DNA of 64,000 bases, taken from contig JAEUQC010000158.1 in the NCBI GenBank assembly GCA_016789905.1, positions 49,815-113,814 on the forward strand. The letters run 5' to 3'. The position numbers and the translations under genes are program-made. Shown here in pieces: positions 45,257 to 52,918 of the stretch (its first letter is position 1; every line of letters begins with the position of its first letter). The notes under the pieces are model-generated. The model was not told the origin of the DNA. It saw nothing but the letters and a program-made list of their open reading frames with translations, and did no database searches. This stretch comes from Bryobacterales bacterium (GTDB taxonomy: Bacteria; Acidobacteriota; Terriglobia; Bryobacterales; Bryobacteraceae).

Positions 45257-47683
45257 CTATGGCACAACGGCAGTCAGCCGCGTCACCCCGCTCGTCCCGT
45301 TCCTCTCCGTCACCATCACCGCCACCCGGTTCGTCCCCTGCCGCAGTCCCGCCGCGCCGCCCTTGAAAACGGCCCGGTCCACCCGCGCTAACGGCGTTCC
45401 CCCCGCCGCCAGAATCGCCGCGTCCGTCATCGTTTCCGGCGCATTCACCACTACCCGCATCTGCGTCGCCGTCGCGTCCTTGCTTCGGATCCACAACTCC
45501 CCAAACCGCACGCTGTCCAGTTCCGCCGCCGGCGCCGCGCGGTCCAGATAGATCACTTTTCGATACTCGCTGAACACCGCCGGGCTTCCCGCCGGCTGCC
45601 GCCGGTACACCCGCACCGTCAAAAAGTGCAGCCCTTCGGCCAGCCCGCGCATGTCGATGTCCTGCCGAAATTCCCCATCCCCGCGCGTCGCTCCCAGCAG
45701 CGGGCTTCGCTTCGTTACGAACCGTTCGAACCCATACTCCCCGCTCCCCGCCGTCCGGAAATCCACCTGTCCGTTGCCATTCACATCCACGCCCCCGTCC
45801 AGCCGCAGCAGCGCCTCATCCCCGTCGGCATCCTCGTCCCGCAGTGAATCCGCCCCCAGCAGCCGCACCGGCTTCGTCCGCACGCGCACAGTCAACGAAT
45901 CCGCGCGCACCACGCTTATCTTTCCCTGCTCCGCCGCCGGGCTCAGTTCAATGCCCAGGTCCGCCGCCGGCGTTGCCAGCCCGTACACCAGCACCCCCTT
46001 CCCATGAAAATCGAACCGCCCCGCCGTACTGATAGTGGATGGCCGCTGGAACCGCACATTCACCTTGCTCACGCCGCCTTCCCCAAACACCCGCACCACC
46101 TCCGGAATGTCCTTCCGCGGGTTCACCGCCGCGTCCTTCGCGTTTCCGCTCAGCTCTGTCAATAGCGTTCCCGGCCGGAACCCCACGTTCGTCAGCGTCC
46201 GGCTGTCGAATCCCGCGTCTCCCCGGTTCGATAGCAGCACCAGCATGGAACCGCTGCGCTCAAATGCAAACAGCCCCTCCGTCCCATCCCACCGCTCCGC
46301 ATAGTTGCCGCGCCCATGCGTGTTCCGCGCCGCCAGCAGCCGCGCCAGGAATCCCTCGCTCAGCGCGTCCCATCGCCCCGGCAGCGGAAAAGGCCGGTTC
46401 TCTCCCAACTCCTTCCCGTTGAAATACACCACCGTGTTCCCCGGCATCAGCAGCGTGTAGGCCTGCGCCACGTTTTCCAATGCATATGGCTTTGTCACAT
46501 CATGGCTCTGCACAAACGTCACCCCAGCCGACCCGTTATGCAGCCCATCGTCGGCCACGTCCAGCGCAGCGTCTTTAATCCGCTGCCACGCCCCCGGCAC
46601 CGCCGTCTGTTCCAGGTTCTCTTTCAACGCGAAGTACAGCTTAAAATCCAGCGTGTCCCGGTTCCCGCCAATCCGTCCGGGGTCCCCATGGTTGATCGTC
46701 TTCTTCACATGCGGCAGCAGCACCCGCGGGTTCGCATCGAACACCTCGCTGTAAGTGAACACGTCGTTCTGCGTCCCGTCCAGCAGTCTCCGCGGGTTCA
46801 TCCGGTACACTCCCCGGTCAATCATGTCCAGCACGAATCCCGGCACGTGTTTCGCCGCGTCAATCCGCAGTCCGTCCACGCCAATCACCTGGATCAGCCA
46901 CTGCGCATTGCGCATCAGGTATCCCGTGGCCGTCTCCATTGTCGGCTCCCCGCCCATCGGATTCGCCGGGTTGAAGCTATGCACCGGAATGTCTCGTTCA
47001 TTCCGCATCGGGTCGAAAAGCTTCATCGTGTTGTATCCCGGCTGCGGATAGAACCGCCGGTTCTTCGGGTCCGGCACATTGGCCAGCCGGCCGAACGCCG
47101 CCGTGGTCCCGGCGCGCAAATTGCGCGGGTCTCCCGGTGTCACCGGCGTCCGGATAAAGTACCGTTCCTTCTCGTGTGCAATGTCCAACAGTCCCGCCAG
47201 CCGCTCATACTCCACGCCGCCCGCATACGCCGAATGAAAATCCCCGTCAATGTCGTTCGGCAGCGTGATCGCCAGTCCCGGGTACCCGCCCGCCGCCACA
47301 AAGCCCGGCGTCGCCAGGTTCGAATAGCCATTGTGGTTCATCACAAAATCCACATGCAGGTTCATCCCCGCCCGGTGCAGCGTCCCGGCCAGCCCGCGCA
47401 GTTCCTCCTCCGTCCCATACGCCGTTGGCCGCTCCGGCCGCCCCAGGTCGAACCGGTCGTACACATCGTAGCCCACGCTCTGGTCACCCGTATCGGCCCG
47501 GAATGGCGGCGGTGTCCACACGGTTCCATACCCCGCCAAAAACAGCTCCGGCGCCCGCGCCTCCATCGTCCGGTACGTCGTCTCGAACCACTGCAATATC
47601 ACCGCCGGCGATAAATCCATCGCCAGCGCCGGCGCCACCACCGCCAGCCCCAGCGCCGCCCACCGCCTACGGCCGCAGAACAT
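45257..47683 (-). CDS. Secreted GH13 alpha-amylase-family enzyme
   Basis: 808 residues. Signal peptide (WAALGLAVVAPALA). The GH13 barrel shows the conserved regions: VDFVMNHNG (region I), GLRIDAAKH with nucleophile Asp275 (II), FTYSEVFD with acid/base Glu313 (III) and VQSHDV with His394-Asp395 (IV). After the barrel come a beta domain (about 480-580) and extra C-terminal beta modules (to 808). It hydrolyses or transfers alpha-1,4-glucan bonds outside the cytoplasm. Its start overlaps the end of the upstream propeller gene by 17 bases and its stop is close to the lactonase gene, so the three form an operon. Confidence 0.88.
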   Translation of the reverse strand: MFCGRRRWAALGLAVVAPALAMDLSPAVILQWFETTYRTMEARAPELFLAGYGTVWTPPPFRADTGDQSVGYDVYDRFDLGRPERPTAYGTEEELRGLAGTLHRAGMNLHVDFVMNHNGYSNLATPGFVAAGGYPGLAITLPNDIDGDFHSAYAGGVEYERLAGLLDIAHEKERYFIRTPVTPGDPRNLRAGTTAAFGRLANVPDPKNRRFYPQPGYNTMKLFDPMRNERDIPVHSFNPANPMGGEPTMETATGYLMRNAQWLIQVIGVDGLRIDAAKHVPGFVLDMIDRGVYRMNPRRLLDGTQNDVFTYSEVFDANPRVLLPHVKKTINHGDPGRIGGNRDTLDFKLYFALKENLEQTAVPGAWQRIKDAALDVADDGLHNGSAGVTFVQSHDVTKPYALENVAQAYTLLMPGNTVVYFNGKELGENRPFPLPGRWDALSEGFLARLLAARNTHGRGNYAERWDGTEGLFAFERSGSMLVLLSNRGDAGFDSRTLTNVGFRPGTLLTELSGNAKDAAVNPRKDIPEVVRVFGEGGVSKVNVRFQRPSTISTAGRFDFHGKGVLVYGLATPAADLGIELSPAAEQGKISVVRADSLTVRVRTKPVRLLGADSLRDEDADGDEALLRLDGGVDVNGNGQVDFRTAGSGEYGFERFVTKRSPLLGATRGDGEFRQDIDMRGLAEGLHFLTVRVYRRQPAGSPAVFSEYRKVIYLDRAAPAAELDSVRFGELWIRSKDATATQMRVVVNAPETMTDAAILAAGGTPLARVDRAVFKGGAAGLRQGTNRVAVMVTERNGTSGVTRLTAVVP

Positions 47684-49943
47684 CGCCCCTCCGGTCGAAC
47701 TCCGTCACATCCGCCGCCAGCCGGTAGTTCGCGCCCATATCCCAGTTTCGATATCTCTTCCCGTCCGCCCCCAGGAACTCCATATACGGCTTGAACAGCA
47801 GGCTCAGGCTCTCCCCGTCTCCCGTCGCGCAGTTCACTACGCCCGCGAACTCATGCAGTGTCGCCCCGCTCCCATTCAGCAGCGTCCCTGTTCCAACCGT
47901 CTTCAGCCGCGCTTTCCCAACGAACAGCCCCGTGTTCCCCGCCGCCTGGTTTCCGCCCGCCGCGTTCGCCGCCCAAAAGCCCACTCCGCTCGCCGCGTTC
48001 AACCCCGCGTCTTTACTCGCCACCGTCACCCGCACCAGAACGCAGCCCGCCAGCTCATTCGCCGCCGACACCACAAAACTATGCAGGCTCGGCGCTCCGC
48101 CCGCGGCGTCCTGCAGCGCCGCCGTACAGTCGTTCATCCCGCCCTCCACCTCCGCGCACCGCGTCCGGTCCAGCGCCAGTGGCTCCGTCGTCGCCCGCAC
48201 CACCGCCACGTCGCCGCTGTTCTTATTCACCACCGCCGGCATCGTCATCGGCGGGCCTAGCAGTCCATAAACCGCCACGCCGTACCGCGCCGGAAACTGC
48301 GCCGGCCGGTTCGCGCCGTCGTACTTTCTCCGCACGTCATCGTCGCCGTACGTCGCCATGAACACCTTGCCCCCAGCCACCACTGGCGGTACAAAATTCG
48401 CGAACAAACCCAGCCGGTCCCGCTCGGCGAACTGCTCGCTCGTCCAAAGTGTCCGGCTCACGTCTTGCGCGTCCAGCGCCAGCAGAATGCCCTTCACTCC
48501 CCGGTTCGTGTTCGCGTCCCCGTCCAGCGGCACCGCCGCCCACAGAATCCCGCTCCCTGCCTTGTTCCCGTTCGCCGATATCGATAGCATCCCGCCCGGC
48601 ATCCCCGCCGGCGGCCGGTAGGCGCTCTTCCTTGGGTTCGCCACATCCTGGTATCGCCCCTGCTTAAACACGTACGCGTTCAACGTGCTGTTCTCGCCCC
48701 ACGCGTATATCCGCTCCGCGTCCGGCCCCTTCCAATACACCGGCGACCCATGAATGTTCCCATAATGCTCCGCGCCCCCATGCACATGCGTTTCAAACGC
48801 GCGAAACTCCTGCAGCGCATTCGCGTTCTTGCACGCCGGCGCCTCCGGGCTCGCCGCATACTTGCCCAGTTGCGCCCGCGAGAGCAGATACAGCACGCCC
48901 TCCTTCCCGCCCCCTGTCACCAGCGGCGGATTCGTCGGCAGCAGAACCGGACCTGATGACCCAAGGTCCAGGTCTTTATCGTTCAAAAACTGAAAATTGC
49001 ACGGCGTGAAATAGTCCTTCACCGTCACCGCCGCGCCTTCCACCTTCAACTTCACAAAACTGTTCCCAAAGTTCTGCCCGCCCGTGTTTCCGTTGAACGC
49101 CCCGTTCCCCGTCATCAGGTAAACATGCCCTTCCTCGTCCGCCGCCGGCCCTTGCCCGGATTGCCAGATGCCCCCGTCGGTCCCCGTCGGCGTCGAACTC
49201 CAAAACGCCCGCTGCGCCAGCGTCGCCGCATCGAACACAAACATCGCTCCCTTGTTCCCATCCCCGCCAAACGCAATGTAAATCAGCCCCTGATGCAGCA
49301 GCAGCGCCGCCCGCTGCTTGTGCTTGCACGGGTTAAACGGGCCCTGGTTGCAAGGCTGCGATGCATCGGTCGACGCCGGGCCAACCGCCACCGGCGCCAC
49401 CACGTCCGCCCCATCCTGCAACGCCAGCGCATGCAACCGGTACTGTAGCCCTGCCGCGCCGTCGTTGTGCCACGCCACTGCATAAAGCGTTTTCCGGTCC
49501 TCGCTCACCACCGGCGTGCTCAGTATCCCCCACTCCGGGTCGTTCGTGCTCCACATGTCAATCTGCTTCGTCCCCGGCCTCGGCTCGCCCAGCCACTTCG
49601 CCCACAGCGGCGCCGTCCTCCCGTCCGCGCCCCGCTTCTCCGCGTCCGCGTCATACACGTACACCGTGTTGTGCATCGTCGCCACAATCACCGCGTTGAA
49701 CGTCCCCTGCACCCCAGGCGCGTCAATCGCCAGCCGCTCCACATACAGCGGCTGCGCCACCACCTGGCCGTCCGCGTACAGCGTCCATTTCTTTCCGAAT
49801 TTCCCTGGAATTACGGTCGCCGCTGTCAACGCCGTCTCCGTCAGCGTCGCCCCCGTCCGCGCATTATCGTAGTGCTGTGTGCGTACGTCGGCCCCGGCCA
49901 GCGCACACCCTAAAACCACCAAAACTACAGCAAAAATTTGCAT
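47667..49943 (-). CDS. Secreted PQQ-like beta-propeller protein
   Basis: About 758 residues. Signal peptide QIFAVVLVVLGCALAGA. The body resembles quinoprotein-like (PQQ-type) propellers: TQHYDNARTGATLTET near the start, AVIVATMHNTVYVYDADA, WGILSTPVVSEDRKTLYAVAWH, GDGNKGAMFVFDAATLAQR, YLMTGNGAFNGNTGGQ and GVKGILLALDAQD. The catalytic Ca2+/PQQ ligand set of true dehydrogenases is not evident, so a binding or scaffold role is as likely as enzyme activity. The C-terminus is a separate beta domain with Cys pairs (RTRCAEVEGGMNDC). The ATG at 49943 follows GAGG; an upstream ATG at 49985 would add 14 residues before the signal peptide. Confidence 0.75.
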   Translation of the reverse strand: MQIFAVVLVVLGCALAGADVRTQHYDNARTGATLTETALTAATVIPGKFGKKWTLYADGQVVAQPLYVERLAIDAPGVQGTFNAVIVATMHNTVYVYDADAEKRGADGRTAPLWAKWLGEPRPGTKQIDMWSTNDPEWGILSTPVVSEDRKTLYAVAWHNDGAAGLQYRLHALALQDGADVVAPVAVGPASTDASQPCNQGPFNPCKHKQRAALLLHQGLIYIAFGGDGNKGAMFVFDAATLAQRAFWSSTPTGTDGGIWQSGQGPAADEEGHVYLMTGNGAFNGNTGGQNFGNSFVKLKVEGAAVTVKDYFTPCNFQFLNDKDLDLGSSGPVLLPTNPPLVTGGGKEGVLYLLSRAQLGKYAASPEAPACKNANALQEFRAFETHVHGGAEHYGNIHGSPVYWKGPDAERIYAWGENSTLNAYVFKQGRYQDVANPRKSAYRPPAGMPGGMLSISANGNKAGSGILWAAVPLDGDANTNRGVKGILLALDAQDVSRTLWTSEQFAERDRLGLFANFVPPVVAGGKVFMATYGDDDVRRKYDGANRPAQFPARYGVAVYGLLGPPMTMPAVVNKNSGDVAVVRATTEPLALDRTRCAEVEGGMNDCTAALQDAAGGAPSLHSFVVSAANELAGCVLVRVTVASKDAGLNAASGVGFWAANAAGGNQAAGNTGLFVGKARLKTVGTGTLLNGSGATLHEFAGVVNCATGDGESLSLLFKPYMEFLGADGKRYRNWDMGANYRLAADVTEFDRRGDVLRP

Positions 49944-49988
49944 CGAAACCTCGCGGACAGAAATAACGCAGGCCGCGCGGCCCAAAGC

Positions 49989-50021
49989 GGATCGTGAGCG
50001 GCCACCTGCCGCTCACGATCC
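49989..50021. terminator. 13-bp perfect hairpin downstream of nrdJ
   Basis: Positions 49989-50001 pair perfectly with 50009-50021 (13 bp, seven-base loop). It lies about 70 bases after the nrdJ stop and 46 bases before the propeller start on the minus strand. No long T-run follows on either strand. Confidence 0.4.
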
Positions 50022-50040
50022 AATTATTACCATACATTCG

Positions 50041-50078
50041 TAATCAGCCCAACATAAAAGTATGAATTGGGCCGATTA
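50041..50078. terminator. Second imperfect hairpin just after the nrdJ stop
   Basis: TAATC (50041-50045) pairs with GATTA (50074-50078), then GCCCAA with TTGGGC and CATA with TATG around a short loop with small bulges. It begins 13 bases past the nrdJ stop codon. On the minus strand a T-rich stretch precedes rather than follows it, so it may protect the 3' end rather than terminate. Confidence 0.3.
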
Positions 50079-50090
50079 AAAATTGAAATA

Positions 50091-52838
50091 CTACGAGCAG
50101 CCCGACGTGCCCCCGCAGTTCTCGCACTTGTAGCAACTGCCGTTCCGCGTCATGATCCCGCCGCACTCCGCGCACGACGGCGCGTCCTGCATATTCGCCG
50201 CCCGCCCAAACGGCAACTGCTGCTGCGGGTCCGGTTCCGTCGGCCGCAACAACAACTCCCCGCCCGCCTCATTCTCCACCGTGTCCGGCCCAATAAACTT
50301 CAGCGCCAGCCACCGGAAAATGTAGTCCATAATCGACTTTGCGTACGTAATCCGCGGGTTCCCCGTGAACCCCGACGGCTCAAACCGCACATGGCTGAAC
50401 TTGTCCACGTAGAACTTCAGCGGCACACCATACTGCAACCCAAAACTCACCGCCGTCGCAAAGCTATCCATCAGCCCCGAAATCGTCGATCCCTCCTTCG
50501 CCATCGTGATGAACAGCTCACCCGGCGTCCCGTCTTCAAACATCCCAACCGTGACGTACCCTTCGTGCCCCGCAATCGAAAATTTATGCGTGATCGATTG
50601 CCGCTCATCCGGCAGCTTCCGCCGCTGTGGCCGGTACACAATCCGCTCTTCCACCACCTGCTTCTTCGCCGCGCTCGTGTTCAACGGCTGCGCTTTCTTC
50701 GATCCATCCCGGTAAATCGCCACCGCCTTCAAGCCCAGCTTCCAACTCTCAATGTAGGCGTCCATAACGTCGTCAACACTTGCCGCCTCCGGCATGTTGA
50801 TCGTCTTCGATATCGCACCGGACAAAAACGGCTGCACTGCCGCCATCATTCGTATATGACCTAGCGGCTGAATGAATCGCGTCCCGTTCGTCGGCTGCAG
50901 GGAACAATCGAACACCGCCAGGTCTTCCGCCTTCAATCCCGGCGCCCCTTCAATCGTCCCGCGCGCGTCGATGTGCGCCACAATCTGCTCCATCTCTTCG
51001 GAGCTATACCCCAGCCGGATCAGCGCGCTCGGCACCGTCTGGTTCACGATCTTGATCACGCCCCCGCCCACCAGCTTCTTGTACTTTACCAACGCCAGTT
51101 CCGGTTCAATCCCCGTCGTGTCGCAGTCCATCATGAACCCGATCGTCCCCGTCGGCGCCAGCACCGTCACCTGCGAATTCCGGTACCCGAACTCCCGTCC
51201 CGCCTTCAAAGCCTCGCTCCACGCATCCGCCGCCGCGTCCAATAACGTCCGCGACACCAGTTGCCCGTCAATCCCCGCCAGCGACTGCCGGTGCATCTCG
51301 ATCACTTCCAAAAACGGCGTCGCGTTCGCCGCGTATCCCTCGCACGCGCCCACCGCCCCCGCAATCTGCGCGCTCGTCAAATACGCCTGCCCCGTCATGA
51401 TCGCTGTCAGCGCCCCAGCCCACGCCCGCCCGCCCGGCGAATCATACGGCAAGCCCAGCGACATTAACAGCGATCCCAGGTTCGCGTACCCCAACCCCAG
51501 CGGCCGGAACCGCTGCGAGTTCTCCGCAATCGCCGCTGTCGGGTAACTCGCGTTCCCCACCAATATCTCCTGCGCCAGCGTCATCGTGTGGATCGCCCGC
51601 CGGTACGACTCCACATCGAACTCCCCGCCCGCCTGCATGAACTTCTTCAGGTTCAGCGACGACAAATTACACGCCGAATCGTCCACAAACATGTACTCCG
51701 AACACGGATTCGACGCATTGATCCGCCCGCTGTTCTTCGACGTATGCCACTTATTAATCGTCGTGTCGAACTGCATCCCCGGATCCCCGCACTGCCACGT
51801 CGCTTCCGCTAACTGGCGCATCAGTTCCCGTGCCCGGAACTTCTGCACCGGCTCGCCCGTCGCTACGGACCGTGTCCACCAGTCGTCGTTGTTCACCACC
51901 GCCTGCATAAACGCATCCGTCACTCGAACCGAATTGTTCGCGTTCTGGAAGAAAATCGATTTGTACGCTTCCCCGTCCAGCGACGAATCATACCCCGCCT
52001 CAATCAGCGTATGCGCCTTCTCTTCTTCTTTCGCCTTGCACCAGATGAACCGCTCAATGTCCGGGTGCTCCGCGTTCAGAATCACCATCTTTGCCGCCCG
52101 CCGCGTCTTCCCGCCGCTCTTGATTACCCCCGCGAACGCATCGAACCCGCGCATAAAGCTCAACGGCCCCGACGCTCTCCCTCCGCCCTGCAGCGTGCAG
52201 TTCTCCTCCCGCAGCGGCGATAAATTGGACCCCGTCCCCGACCCCAACTTAAACAGCATCCCCTCCGTCTTCGCCAAATCCAAAATCGATTCCAGCGAAT
52301 CCGTCACCGAATTGATGAAACACGCCGAACACTGCGGCCGGTGCGTTTTGTTGTCAATCGGAATCACTCGCCCCAGCGTCTTGTCAAAATACCACCCATA
52401 TCCGCGGTTCTCCCCGCGCACGCCCACGTTGAACCACACCGGCGAATTGAAACTCGCCTTCTGCGTCAGCATCAAATGCGCCAGTTCAAACTCAAAATTC
52501 TTCGCGTCTTCTGGTGTGGCAAAATACCCGCCCTCCAGCCCCCACCCGGCTATCGTCCCGACAACGCGGTCCACCAATTGCGACACGCTGCGCTCCCGCT
52601 CCGGCGTATCCATCTTTCCGTGGAAGTACTTCGACGCCACGATATTCGTCGCCGTTTGTGACCAATCGGCGGGAACTTCAACATCTTTCTGTTCAAATAT
52701 CACCGTGCCATCGCCGCCGGTGATGGAGGCCGTTCGGGCCTCCCAGTGTATGTCCTCGAACGGACTCCGGTCTTCTTGCAGCTTGCTCGTAAAGTAGCGC
52801 GGGAAGGAAAATGCAGGGGTATGTACTGTGGAACTCAT
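50091..52838 (-). CDS. nrdJ: Adenosylcobalamin-dependent (class II) ribonucleotide reductase
   Basis: 915 residues. Sequence landmarks of the long class II enzymes are clear: KASFNSPVWFNVG, RPQCSACFINSV (redox Cys), LGSGTGSNLSPLR, GGRASGPLSFM, SNPCSEYMFVDDSACNLSSLNL (NPCSE with the radical Cys region, seen in part), MDCDTTGIEPELALV and PNPRITY-like C-terminal repeats. A zinc-ribbon-like tail (CAECGG, CYKCENCGG) ends the protein, where Cys pairs re-reduce the active site. The enzyme makes deoxyribonucleotides with adenosylcobalamin and without O2. A promoter and probable NrdR boxes lie upstream (52861-52917). No other nrd gene is in the window. Confidence 0.96.
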   Translation of the reverse strand: MSSTVHTPAFSFPRYFTSKLQEDRSPFEDIHWEARTASITGGDGTVIFEQKDVEVPADWSQTATNIVASKYFHGKMDTPERERSVSQLVDRVVGTIAGWGLEGGYFATPEDAKNFEFELAHLMLTQKASFNSPVWFNVGVRGENRGYGWYFDKTLGRVIPIDNKTHRPQCSACFINSVTDSLESILDLAKTEGMLFKLGSGTGSNLSPLREENCTLQGGGRASGPLSFMRGFDAFAGVIKSGGKTRRAAKMVILNAEHPDIERFIWCKAKEEEKAHTLIEAGYDSSLDGEAYKSIFFQNANNSVRVTDAFMQAVVNNDDWWTRSVATGEPVQKFRARELMRQLAEATWQCGDPGMQFDTTINKWHTSKNSGRINASNPCSEYMFVDDSACNLSSLNLKKFMQAGGEFDVESYRRAIHTMTLAQEILVGNASYPTAAIAENSQRFRPLGLGYANLGSLLMSLGLPYDSPGGRAWAGALTAIMTGQAYLTSAQIAGAVGACEGYAANATPFLEVIEMHRQSLAGIDGQLVSRTLLDAAADAWSEALKAGREFGYRNSQVTVLAPTGTIGFMMDCDTTGIEPELALVKYKKLVGGGVIKIVNQTVPSALIRLGYSSEEMEQIVAHIDARGTIEGAPGLKAEDLAVFDCSLQPTNGTRFIQPLGHIRMMAAVQPFLSGAISKTINMPEAASVDDVMDAYIESWKLGLKAVAIYRDGSKKAQPLNTSAAKKQVVEERIVYRPQRRKLPDERQSITHKFSIAGHEGYVTVGMFEDGTPGELFITMAKEGSTISGLMDSFATAVSFGLQYGVPLKFYVDKFSHVRFEPSGFTGNPRITYAKSIMDYIFRWLALKFIGPDTVENEAGGELLLRPTEPDPQQQLPFGRAANMQDAPSCAECGGIMTRNGSCYKCENCGGTSGCS

Positions 52839-52860
52839 AAAAATGGACAGCCTGTCTCAA

Positions 52861-52889
52861 ACAATAGCTCCACAAAATGTTGTGGTCAA
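52861..52889 (-). promoter_or_regulatory. Sigma-70 type promoter of nrdJ
   Basis: On the minus strand TTGACC (52889-52884) and TATTGT (52866-52861) are separated by exactly 17 bases. A transcript start near 52853 would leave about 15 bases before the ATG at 52838. The first NrdR-like box fills the spacer. Confidence 0.65.
52870..52885. promoter_or_regulatory. Probable NrdR box 1
   Basis: CCACAAAATGTTGTGG is a perfect 6-4-6 inverted repeat of the NrdR type (consensus close to ACACAA-N4-TTGTGT). It lies between the -35 and -10 elements of the nrdJ promoter, the position expected for a repressor that senses dATP/ATP. Confidence 0.7.
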
Positions 52890-52901
52890 GCCCCTGCGTA
52901 T

Positions 52902-52917
52902 CCACAAGTGGTGGAAC
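52902..52917. promoter_or_regulatory. Probable NrdR box 2 (degenerate)
   Basis: CCACAAGTGGTGGAAC keeps a perfect left half-site CCACAA and a poor right half. Its centre is 32 bases from the centre of box 1, about three helical turns, the spacing known for NrdR box pairs. The overlapping TCCAC-N5-GTGGA is also palindromic. Confidence 0.5.
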
Positions 52918-52918
52918 A

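Noticed and set aside
52839..52918. Cobalamin riboswitch ahead of nrdJ
   Set aside because: The gap is too short and shows no B12 box; the palindromes fit NrdR boxes instead.
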